A program made the translations under genes and the position numbers. Below are positions 30,957 through 42,330 of a stretch of DNA of 64,000 nt, piece after piece. The stretch is from Scatophagus argus (lineage: Eukaryota; Chordata; Actinopteri; Scatophagidae): assembly GCF_020382885.2 (NCBI RefSeq), contig NC_058502.1:9371501-9435500 (forward strand), given 5' to 3'. The notes below the pieces were generated by a model. The model ran no database searches. It had not been told where the DNA came from and was given only the letters and a program-made list of their open reading frames with translations. Position 1 is the first letter of the stretch, and each line of letters opens with the position of its first letter.

Positions 30957-32571
30957 GATGCAGCCTGGTCACTAGTACGCATGGCCGAGTGCACCAGAGC
31001 GAGACCAGAGCCAAACATGACGTGGTCTTTGTCGCACTGTCCAACCAATCACGGAGGCATAAAAACATGTCCCAAAACCTTTACATAATAAACTGAAGTG
31101 GACGTTGACCACTTTTGATCACGTTTTTGCTTGTTCTTACAAGTACTAAATGAAGCCCTTAAAAGTTCGTCTCAGAGCGCTGGGCAATTTATATCCAATT
31201 ATTTGGCTACTACCGACTATTTGTCTATAAATTCCATTTATATTCAGTGTAGGTAATAAAGAAAAATAGGGTTCTGCTACACAAATTAGTGTTTATTTTT
31301 CAAACTGCTATTCTGTGTGAAATGTTGGATAATTGTACCTCTTCCAGTTTCAAAAAATAAAAGTTTGGAGAGAATCTCTCTCTTTGTTGAACTTCTAACA
31401 GCTAGTACAGCTGTGTATCTAAATCATGGCAAGAGGTCCCAACTAAGCATAGCTTTCCTGTAAGGCCTCATAAACCAAAGATATTGTGATCCACTGACTT
31501 AATTTTTAACAGTGTGCTGTATTTTATAAGCTGTTCATTTTTATGGGGAAAAAAATCTCAAAAGAGTAACTAAAGCTCTCAAATAAATGTAGTGGGATAA
31601 AAAGTACTAATCTGGTTGAATACAAGTATAACAAAGCATAAAATGTAAATACCAGAGTAAAGTAAAAAGCATCTTCGGTGTTCACAGATACAATATTTGA
31701 ATGTACTGACAATCCATCTCTGTTGTTCTTTTTCTTTTATCTTAGTCACTATCCTGCCATTAGTTATTTGCGGTGTAATAAAAGTGAGAGTTTAAGTTGT
31801 TCCACGTGAAACAATCTACATTAATAAACTGATATATTGTGCTGACATAATCATGTTCAACTTGGAGAAACAATGAGAAAAGTAAATTATTTTTTATTAC
31901 AGTAAATGACACGATAATTAAGGCTTAACATAAAGCCTCTGGCGCTGAGACTTGACAGGCAGACTTTGTGATGCCTTGAGCAGCAACAAATACTGTGTAT
32001 TTCGACGCTGCTGAATATGCAAAGAGTAGGCGGTGATGTGGAGGTGGAGCGGCAGGTGTAACAACAGCATGAATGTACTAAGGACATGAGAGAATCATAT
32101 TAAAGAAAGACCGCAGCAATATGATAGGCTACCAAGGTGTGCCAGCCTGCTACTGGATAGATTAGATTAACTGATAAAAACAGATGGAATCATAATTGAC
32201 AGCTCACAGATAAAGACAGCAGGAAATTATAATTTAGTATTAAGTGAGAGGAGTGAATGATATGACTGCAGGTCAAAACATGCAACTGAATACTACTGAA
32301 CTTTTGGAAGAGCTTTATTTAATGGCAAAAGTGAATTCAGTTTTCCTACTCAGAAATGTATTATTATTAATGACTGATTGAATGGATTTCTATATCACAG
32401 TTCTTTCTGTTGCCTTAACTATGAAAAAAATAGCAACCCATTTAGAATTTTGAATTTTTGAAGCAGAAAATTTAGAAAATTCACATTCAAAAAGCCACAT
32501 TTTAATGGTAGAAGAATATATTATTATTATTATTATTTTTTTACAGATAAAAAGAATTGTTCCACCAGAAT
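30957..32571. other. spacer between the two minpp1 copies
   Basis: About 1.6 kb containing the promoter of copy 1 and the 3' UTR of copy 2. It includes a repeat-like piece at 31585-31690 and a TTA run at 32519-32537. No extra exon was recognised. Confidence 0.6.
31585..31690. repeat. fragment of aagtact-type dispersed repeat
   Basis: Starts with atgtagtgggataaaaagta and continues with aagtataacaaagcataaaa, the layout of the same fish repeat type seen at 26340-26643. The call is by resemblance. Confidence 0.4.
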
Positions 32572-35500
32572 CTACCCAGACTGAGCCTCAGCAGGATGCT
32601 TAAACAACTGACACTCAGTCTCAAAGTCACAGCCTTGGAGCAGTTCCCTGTAGTTCTCTTTGACGTCCTCATAGAGCGGCATGGAGCTTCCCCGGTCAAT
32701 CAAACCGGGAAAAGTCACAGGCTTTTCATTGAGCAGCGGCTGCAGTCTCAGGTCTCCTCCCCCACAGTCGTACAACACCAGGAGAAAGTTAGCTGCGTAG
32801 GGTAACATGCGGCTGGTGCGGAAGGAGCGCTGGGTCTGTGTGGCGTAGTTGGTGGATGTCAGGACATTGCTGTCCTTGAAGAAGCCCAGGAGGGTAAGCA
32901 GAGGCAGGATGGTGTCTGCATGGCCAATCTGGACTGTCACAGCCTCACTCACCTTCTGTCCTGACCTGACATAGAGGACAAGCATGGGTTCAGAATTTAA
33001 CATAGCGTCTGCTTAACACCGAAGGAGCTGTATTATACAAGTTAATTGTAACTAAGGGACATGGCACAGACTAGTCTTTGGGGAGATTAACCTTTAATAG
33101 ATGATTTATAATTTTTTTTTATCCAAATGATGAAACTTGCAAATAGAATGAAAGAGCCAAGAGCAAAACAAACATGACTGAAGGTCAGGCAGATAAAATA
33201 AACAGATCTGATTGTTTCATCTATTCCACATTTTCATAAGGTCCTTCAGATCACTTACTTGTTCTCAGCAGCTGCTTTGTTCAGTCGGCTGAACACATCA
33301 TGAAAGAGATTGCAGCTTGACTTGCTGTTGACGTCATAACCGTAGCCTCTCTTCCAGAATTCCCTCAGGTCACTTGCATACTCCAGAACCTGTTGGGCAG
33401 ATACTTTAGCAGTAGCTCTGAATGGAGCTGTTGCTCTTTCACAGTACAACTATTGTAAATTGCCAGTTTGTTCAGCATTCTGTGACATCAGATTTCAGAA
33501 TGTCAGAGTGTCAGGTCATATTGTAACACAAGGTACAAAACACCCTAACACACAATGCCAAGGGGTTTCTCAGTGAAGTAACAATGCCGAAAAGCAGGGG
33601 AGGAAATGCACTGTGATTTTAGGTTTGCGTTGTTGCCAGAAGAGTTGTCAAATGTTGAGGGTGCTGAGTAAATAGAGCACCTTGTTTGTGTTGTGCTGTT
33701 TGTGTTAGATTAAAGAGTTTGTTTAGGTTCTGGACGTTCCTGTACCCTTAGATGTCCCTCTGATTGGCCTAAAAATGAGGTGTCCCTGGTTGGTTCAAAT
33801 GCCACTTTTTTGTGACCTTGCAGCAAAATAAACCCTGTGCTCTTTCTACCCCTCTTGTCTACTCTGTTAAGCCCTACAAACTTGTTTGAGATAAATCTGA
33901 AAAATACTTGTGGATGTAGAAAAACATCCTATCACACACTTGTGATTAAAGGTCAGATAAATAAATGAACTTGTGATGGTGAAATAGTACATAAATGTGC
34001 TGCCAGTGTTGCAGCCTAGAAACATTTGCTTAATGAACCTTTTCCACAGAAGACATTTTAACAAGTCAACAGTTTGAAAGGACAAATTACTGATGGCTGG
34101 ATTCCATTCAGCTGATTGATTGTCTCATTGTCTCACCCTCCTGACTGACTGGGACGCTTCAATAAAACAGAGTCATTGCTGATGTTATGACATGAAACGT
34201 ACAAGAAAACATTCTGATATGTAAATAAGTGAACTTAAAGCAAATAAAAAAACATAATCATCTTCTAACTGACTTCAAGGAGCTTCCTAACATCGTGGTT
34301 GTCATGTTCCATAAATCCACATACAGTCGACCACTAATTGCTCCTACCTTTGCATCGTCCTCGTCGAAGAGCTGACACCAGGGGGAGTTCACCGCCTTGA
34401 TTGCAAACTCATAAGCACACAGGTAAAAAGCGGCCTCAGCCATGTCTACAGGAGAGAGGTTGTTGTCAGATGTTTAGTTCACATTTGCACTGTAAGCACC
34501 AAAAACTTTTCTACTATCCAGTAACGCTCCTAACAATCCGAAAGTCGTTTGTCTCAATCTTAAAACTGAACCATGGCATTGCTTGCTTAATTACAGCACC
34601 TTTTTAAAGTCTGATGTACAAATTCAAGGCCATGAAGAAGAAGGTTCACTAAAACCTGCTGCAGAGGCCTCAGTACTGTCAAATTAGGAAACAGCACCAC
34701 TCAGTGGACGCTGACTACTTTACTATTTCTGTGTTTAATTTGATGCATAATAGTTTATACATATAGTTTATTCAATACTATGAATTTGTTGAGTCATTTA
34801 AGAAACTGAGAGCACATTTTTTGGGGAGTTATGATAAATGCAAAATTTGTTTTGATTACATCAACACAACACACTCAATAGTGTAAAAAATGTGTGTTTC
34901 TGCAAGTACGACCGTGTGTGATGATGCTGTGCGAGACTCTGAGACGGTCTGCGATCTTCTCCTGGACTCTCCTCATCTCTGGTCCCTGCTTGAACTTGTT
35001 GACCTCAAAGACAGCTGACACATTGTTATCGACTTCCTGTACAAACCTGGTGCACTGATCAAAAAACCTCATCAGGGCATCATTCACTGCATGGTCAAAC
35101 TCCTTATCTGGGTAGAAAAAAAAACAAAACAGAAGGTTACATTGAAAATGCATGTAAGTGGTAACTCATAGTCACATCATGAGGGTCATACCTGTAATAG
35201 CCCACAGCTCTGTCAGTCCTGCCTTGAAGGACAGCGTGCTGTTGACACACCTGTGCTTTGAGCTGGTTATGAACTGGATGAATCCACCTCGGAGATTCTC
35301 CTCTGAAATCATTGTGGGGAACAGCTTTGACAGCCTGATGGCCAAATGCTTGTGATCCTCCACACCTTTTTGTACCAGTCTGCCGTCCATGTCCTCGGTG
35401 TACCACATTTTCCACTGAGTCTGGATTTCCCGCAGCCAACTGGCTTCTCCTGAGGCATTGTGGAGGACAATGTTATAGAGCTGCTGCATCTCCCTGATGT

Positions 35501-35771
35501 TTTTGATCGTCGGGTACCTTGTGCCGTGTCTTATGATGGCAGTCAGATGAATTTCTTGGCATTGTGCAGATGGAGGCTGTAAAACAGACCTATTTACTGC
35601 AAGTATGTCCTCTGTGAGATGTGGGTTCACTTCTTCATACCTCCCTTTTGTGTTGAAATATTTGGCGATTGCTGGTATATCCGGATTGACCTGAGGAATT
35701 ACATAATTAAGAAAGCAGCAGGAGATCATAAAGAAATTTAAGACAGTGAATTTACAAGCTAAAGTCAGCAT
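32572..35771 (-). CDS. minpp1: multiple inositol polyphosphate phosphatase, tandem copy 2, 5 exons
   Basis: Coding exons in transcript order: 35192-35771, 34913-35107, 34348-34445, 33259-33389, 32572-32965, giving 465 aa. The start at 35771 (MLTLACKF) was preferred over an in-frame ATG at 35840 because it aligns with the copy 1 start and puts the hydrophobic signal-like segment at the N-terminus. RHGTRYP is intact (residues 81-87), but the proton-donor motif reads GHADT: D352 (codon 32914-32916) replaces the family Glu, which could lower or alter activity. The C-terminus is HPAEAQSG, again with no KDEL-type signal. Exon 2 keeps an N-V-S glycosylation sequon that copy 1 lacks. The intron 2 donor (ACACG/GTCGTA) is weak. 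Exon lengths of 195, 98 and 131 equal those of copy 1. Confidence 0.94.
33390..34347 (-). other. minpp1 copy 2 intron 3
   Basis: GT-AG intron of 958 bp, diverged from copy 1, with no recognised embedded element. Confidence 0.7.
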
Positions 35772-37640
35772 GATACACCAAAGAAGGGGCTTGAAAGGCA
35801 GCTGTCTCCTAAACCCGAAACTTCGATGTGATGGTGTCAAAAAAGGGACTGAGCAGAGTCCAGTGAAGTTTGTTTAGCCCAATTTCCTCACAGCAGCATG
35901 ACCTAAAATGTACCTTTTTTGCTTGTGCTACTGATTGCTGACTTCAAAAGAAAAAAGTTAAAACAATAAGAATAGAAGATGAAGCTGTATACATAAGTCT
36001 TATCAGATTATAAAGGTACTCATGCAACACGATGCAGCTCCTTCCTGTGTAATCCATAAGAATTGGATAAAATAATAACAAATCATGTTGTTAATATTTT
36101 ATGGTGCTAATCTCACTGTTAAAGTGTTTTATAGCGAGATAGTGTTGTTTGCTTTACCTTCTCTCTCACCACAACTTCCTGGATTGGCAACATACAAACA
36201 CTCATTATAGCTGTTCAAGAAGTTTCACTTCGTTCTCTCTCAAAGCTGAGTTGTGTAACAGGACATGTACTGCAGTCTGGTATAAGAATTCATCAAAATG
36301 CAGAATGAAATGGATATGTTCGCAAAATATGTCTTTGTGTAGAGCATTGTGCAGTATTGTGCAGATTCATGGACCTCTATATTCAGTCTTATAGGTGCAT
36401 TTCACCTTAGTTAAAATTATTTGATAGAATTTCAATACTTAGACCCTTTAATATGGCACTTACATATCAACATGCATTTAGTTCTCATACAGGAACTCTA
36501 CAAGTGCAAAATTTCCATCTGCAGATTTTAACATCAGTTAAATCCTTGGAGGGACTGAAAATTAAGTAGTCTACTTCATATGCCACTATTTATTGCACTG
36601 ATAACTTACTGGCTTGATAATAGGAAATTTATACCATTGGCAGTTACAATCGATAAATAGAGAAAATAATAGGAATCCAAACTGGATTCATTGAAATAAT
36701 AAAGCGCAGACCTACTGCCTGTTTTTCCTGGAGCCAATCAAAAACCTCCTGTGCTAGGTGTAGGTGATTGATGGCTGCTTCAAAGCTGGGTGCACTTCAC
36801 ATTTGCATGTTAAAATATTGTTCTAATAATGTTTAATATAATGTTGTTCAGTGCTGAATCATAGAAAACGCAGTTTTGAAGTAGGATTTTGTACTAAAAA
36901 TCATGGCCTACTTTGCTTGGTACTAAAGGGTTTTTATGACTCGTCAAGGCCCAGAACAAGAATTTCTGTTTTTTATGAGTTGGAGAAAATTCTATTCTGT
37001 GTAGGTCTTAGTGATAGTCAGGCAATCATGCTTTAGCTTGGCAGAGAGACTATTTCAATAGATAAGTTAAGTTCGAAGAGATGAATAAAACGGATCAATT
37101 GTTGGTCCCTGAAGGAGTCACGTATCAGTTCAGGACGATAAGATGTCTACGTACGGACACAGTGAATGCTCTGTCAGACTAAACAGAAGAAAATGTACTC
37201 ACTGGGTATTCAAGATATGATATATCCCATATCATCAAGCAGTATGAGCTGATCAGCGATATCAACAGCAGCGTGAAAAGAAAAACGGAATTAGTGCAAA
37301 TAGGCACTAAAATGTATTTTCACCTCCTGAACTTTCGCAAAGCCCTCACAACAAAAGATGTACAGGGTACTTTCATTTTATCATGTTTATGTTATCATTC
37401 GTGATTTCCTGAATTTGAAAATCTGTAAATTATGACATTGTTTGTGACATCAATAATTCATCATTTATTTTTTATCGAACTATTATAGAGCCATTTAGCG
37501 TGCGTGACGTTGTGCTGTTCCAGCGATGCGTTTTCTGCGTAGCGTTGTTACTGGTGCTGCATTCAAATGTTCCTCCTGTGCTCCAACTTCACCGTGTCGC
37601 CTGTGTAAATACATCTTGTCAGCATTCTAATGCTTTATAA
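35772..37640. other. intergenic region between minpp1 copy 2 and sgms1
   Basis: About 1.9 kb between divergent genes. It presumably carries the minpp1 copy 2 promoter. No exon or repeat was recognised with confidence; a small imperfect palindrome of gatatg/catatc lies near 37214-37238. Confidence 0.5.
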
Positions 37641-37909
37641 AATCGCATGGATATGATATGAGAAGTGCGGTTCAGCACAGTGTTTTTGTCTTGTCAGGGT
37701 GTGTTGCTAAGACACATCACGCCTTATTCCGTGGGGGGGCTGAACATATCTGATGGTACTTTAAGGCAGCACGAGATGACGATAAAAGTACCTCCCAGTC
37801 TCAAACCGCCTACCCAAGAAAACACCGGACAGACCCAGAGGGGTTCGTGCCACATTGCGGTGAAAACCACTACAATTTAAAGAGAAGTCGTTCAAGATAA
37901 GGAGGCAAG
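37641..37909 (+). promoter_or_regulatory. sgms1: candidate sgms1 non-coding first exon and promoter area
   Basis: The stretch from about 37500 is richer in CG dinucleotides than its surroundings and ends at a good splice donor (GGCAAG/GTAATT, GT at 37910-37911). Because the coding exon at 51061 is preceded by a splice acceptor, a non-coding upstream exon is needed, and this is the best candidate seen. The exact exon ends and start site are not supported. Confidence 0.35.
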
Positions 37910-38423
37910 GTAATTACATCATACACGTTCTCTCTAGTCTTTTGCCAAAAGCAAACCTAACTACCCGCTGAGCCGTCTAAGCCATGTGTAAGGTTGGGTA
38001 GGTAACACTTTGCCTCCAAGTCGTGCCAGTTAACTGTTAGTTAATGTGTTATGCTTAATTTAACTCTGAACTACACATTTTTGTGTTATAACAGAAACCG
38101 TGCTCTCGCTTTTCTTCACGTATTTATTGTCTAACGTAAAGTTAGTGAACTAGTACGGCTCACTGGCCTTGTGTTCAAACATTTTATCAGTTGACGACAC
38201 ATAACCCGTTATCGTTAATCCCAATCCAACGTGACTGACAGTGCAGGAAAAAACAGCTCGACCTGTGTGGATTTTAACCCGACTAAACTGTTGAGCTTGC
38301 TAATATCGAAGTTGTAATTTCAGATAAACATTTTCAGCCTTGTGATCCACAATCATGTAGCTAACCGTTACCCCAAATCGCGCTATGAATACACAGCGCC
38401 AGTGTAACGTTAGGGTATATTTT

Positions 38424-38446
38424 AGCTAGCGAGCTAGCTAGCTAAA
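38424..38446. repeat. TAGC/GCTA palindromic motif, short copy
   Basis: Same self-complementary tetranucleotide as at 11643-11692, flanked by tttt and aaaa so that the whole unit reads almost as one inverted repeat. It lies 0.5 kb downstream of the candidate first exon. Confidence 0.65.
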
Positions 38447-41400
38447 ATACTGAAGACGCCAGTTTGCCTATCTATTTTTAGGTGCTCGGGCCATAAGCTT
38501 TTAAGCTACGGTATACAGTGGCCGACGGGGCCTTAATGTAAAAAAAACAAACAAACAGTGTTTTATCAAGTTAAACTACCTCTGTCAGCCACGATTTTGA
38601 TGTAACGCTATTTCACAGGTGTGCCTCCTAACGTTACAGTGGCATTGAATTGCCGAATCTATTCCCAATTGATCGCTCTCTTTCTCTGTAAACATTAACT
38701 ACGGCTTGACGGGTATTCCGACAATCGTTTGTCTCTCTTTCGCTCTGCGTCTCTTTGCAGGGTCACATTTGAGATCTATTTCGCCTCCCTTATTTGTCAA
38801 AGAAGAGGGCGGAATGTTTGGCCTCATATTTAGCACTGTTTTCCACGAAGTCTTAGACACGTCCCTTCCCCTTTTGGGAAAAGGGAGAACAGACGTGATC
38901 ACAGATATGTTTTCACAGTTGTGTCGTTGGATAAAGACACATTTGCCCCGTTAGCAGCAGGACATATTGCGTATGACTGCTAAACCAACATCCAGTCAGG
39001 GCACGGTCAAACTGACCAGGCAGACGGATGAGCCAACAGAGACAGTGATCGACATAAACAGAGAGATGTCTGTGTAACTGACTGTTGAGAAAGCAACTTT
39101 TTACAGACCTTAACAATGTGACTGTAGTGAGTGTCAAGGGAGCAAAATATTGAAGTCAATGGGGTTCATTGTCAACACAGCAACGAGTCCAGTTGCAGCG
39201 AAAGAATCATTGCCAAAGCAAAGCATGTCAGACTAACAAGTGGAAACAATGAGTTTTCTGTAGGTGCAACTATGATTCAGCCTTGGAAAACTGTTTCAGC
39301 AGCCAAACATTTTGACCTACAGTAGCCTTGATCATCAACTTCCACTGGCCTGTAAAAAGCGTTTTCACATCCGTCTTGTCTTTGAAATAATAAGAATAAG
39401 CAAACTCTATGTTGTCGTTATGTGATCTTCATATAAAGTTTTAATTTAAAACAAAAAACTTATTTTCACTAACTCCAGATAGAGCACACACTCCTGTTTC
39501 TCTAGTGAAGCTGTTGGTTATTCCCATAGGCTGCATATTACTTAATGACATTCGAGTGAGAAAACAGCATAGTTTTACTCGGCATGACTGATCAGTTAGT
39601 CAGAGCTTTATATAAAACCCATGTTAATGTCAGTTTGGGCAAGTGACTGATCATTATTTTGTAAAAAAAGTAGAACACCAGGAAAATAGGAAGGACACAG
39701 ATATTAAAAGGAAATGATGAAGAAGATGGATGAGTCATACAGCATATTGGATACAAAGAGGAAGAGGGAGAGAGACAATAAGGAAATAATAATGCATTAC
39801 AGATTTTTATTTTACATGCGAGGATATACTGATAGTGTTAACTAATATTATTGTTAAGCCATTATTAACTTACTTAACATTTAAATCATACTAAGACGTA
39901 ATATAATTAATACATCTATTGCAGTGTCAATGAAAATGATAGATCTCATACAACAAGACTAAATGGCTAAACAGTTGTATTGGATTCCTTTAGATTGTAC
40001 AGGTTTATCCAGTATAGTGGCCACTGAGTGTATATTGTGCTGTACTCCTTTGTTTTCATCACACAGATAAATTTTATATGTACTGTTTGATATTGTTTAA
40101 TTATACCATCCATAAATTTAATGTAATTTAAACACGTTCACACCTTCAAGGTAAATCTTAAGTTGAGCCAAATGTCACTGCCAAATGCCTGACCAATCCT
40201 GAAGAAGATCTGTGTGGGATCAAACCTTTGTTTGGTAATACAGTCAGCTGTTTTTAAATGGATTACTGGTCCAACTGCTTGAAATTTCCAAGTGGAAATC
40301 ACCATGTGGGCCTTCTGACATTTCAAAATTCATTTGACTCTTGATCCACATTTGACACTTGAAATGCGTATGTGTTTCTCCCCCTCTCCAGTGTATACTC
40401 AAAGCACGTATAATTCTATTTCCTGATGGCCTTGTCCGATTTGTTATTCCAATGCATCACACTACAATGTTAGTAGCAGCCAATAGCCATTGTTCATTTG
40501 GTTTTTATCATAAATTCACCTCTAGATAAACAATATGCAGTGACTTTAGTCTTGTTTCCGCCATAATTAGAAACACATGAAGTTTTTCTGCCACTCACAT
40601 GATGTCCCAGTTTCCTGTGACCTACAGCTGCTTTTTTGGCAATCTAGGCTAGTAGCACTTAATACTAATGTTTAGAGATTACATTTCAATAATCCTTTTG
40701 AAAGAGAACTGCAGTCTTTCAGTTTTGAAATGTCATCTTACTTGTCTGGGTTTTGTTTGAATAAATGAAGGAGCCACACAGACTTTGAATGAATTTGGCT
40801 CAGTTAAAAGTTATAGGTAAAGTTCTATGTTACACTATATGATTCAGGAACACGGCAAAGATGAAGAATATGGGTATTTGTAAGGAATTTTAAGTTGTGC
40901 AAGCTGCTCCTTTGAAGGCCAATTTGTTTACTGTTTTGTGCTATTGTTTAGCCTGCTCACATTTGAACCAGGTATCCCCCTGTCCTGACTTGTTTCAAGT
41001 AACCCTTACTTCTTCCTACATTCCTGCAGTGTATTTGGTGTATATGGAATCAATGGTTTGGAAGTGTGGCTATATTTCAAGTAGCCTAGTAGCCATAGAC
41101 CTGCTCCTGCCCCTGCCCTAATTTCTGCATATTTTGGCCTATTTTAGATGCAAAATTCAATATGATGCTATACTGAGAGTAGATGGTGGGGCTTTGGCAT
41201 GCCAGTGTGTCATTTTATGTTCACAACTGTCCTTGGTGGAAAACCATACATCAACTTAAAACAAATTTTGTGTTTGAAAGCCAAAGACACTAAACAGTAA
41301 AGCATTGTCAAAGGACGTCCTGCGTGTTGTGGTTTCTGTACTAGTATTTTGCATTTTGTATTTTGCTCACGCCCTCAACTTGAAACCTCTACTGACTGAG

Positions 41401-42049
41401 TGTTAGTGGTATAATGTGCAGTGCTATGTACAACTTTTGCATAGACAAAATCTTTTGGTAGTAATATGCAGTTGAAGAACTTTGTTCCTTCTTTTTCCTC
41501 TTGTAATTTTTTAACAGGCATTAGGACTGTTCTTGAATGACTTTTCTGTTTAAATGTGTAACAAGGCGTGTCTGTAAATCCTCTAAATTGGAAATGACAC
41601 TTCTAGCTCTAGCCTACTTGGCGAAAAAAGCTTTTGACTACACATGACTGTACAAGATAAGACCAATTTTGAATCTTAATGTACAGTATGACAGCTGTTT
41701 GTGATTATGGGTGTTGGCCTTGGCTCAGCTTGCTTAACTTTTCTTAAGCCTGGCTTTCACTTTGTGCTTAGAGAATGTAACATTGTGTACACTGAATAAC
41801 AAGACTGAAACAAAAACTGCTGGAAGCATTGCATGAATTCAACATGGCTTACTTGTATACGTGGGCAAGGTCCCCCTCTGGGAAACTTAAAAAAAAATTT
41901 TTAAAAAATACTGAGATTATTGCAGTTATGTTAAGTTTTTGGTTGCGGAGACAGTGGATTTTCTTATTGCCACATAGTTTCAGGTCACTGAACATAGCCA
42001 TTGTAGTGTACTGTTCAAGTTAACTGCTCCTAAAATACATCACACTGAT

Positions 42050-42330
42050 CTCAAAAATCCTAATACGTCAGCCAGAAAAGAATCAACAAGTTATGTTGGG
42101 GTGTAGTTGGGGCAACTGGACTTTGGTTAAAAGTGAAGACATTTCGCCCCTCATCTACCAGGCTTCTTCAGTTCTGTTTAACTGGTCAGGTGTGGTGTCC
42201 CAGGTATTGAACCTAGATGGTAGACCCGCCCAGCCAACATGAGACTGCAAGGGGGGTGAATGGGTCCAGTTGCCCCAACTTAAGCTCTGCTACGTAAGAC
42301 CTGGATGACTGAGAATCTACACAGACGTTA
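42050..42330. repeat. dispersed repeat with a 17-bp perfect inverted repeat
   Basis: Arms at 42105-42121 (agttggggcaactggac) and 42264-42280 are exact reverse complements, separated by 142 bp. The downstream text acctggatgactgagaatct and the internal ttcgcccctcatctacc type sequence resemble a repeat common in fish genomes. Element ends were not defined and no target duplication was found. Confidence 0.5.

Noticed and set aside
35772-35840. Upstream in-frame ATG of minpp1 copy 2 at 35840
   Set aside because: It adds 23 residues before the signal-like segment and has no counterpart in copy 1; the ATG at 35771 aligns with the copy 1 start.
38706-38954. 82-codon plus-strand open frame after an acceptor-like site at 38760
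   Set aside because: No recognisable protein. It could be an alternative non-coding leader exon of sgms1, but the sequence alone does not support it.
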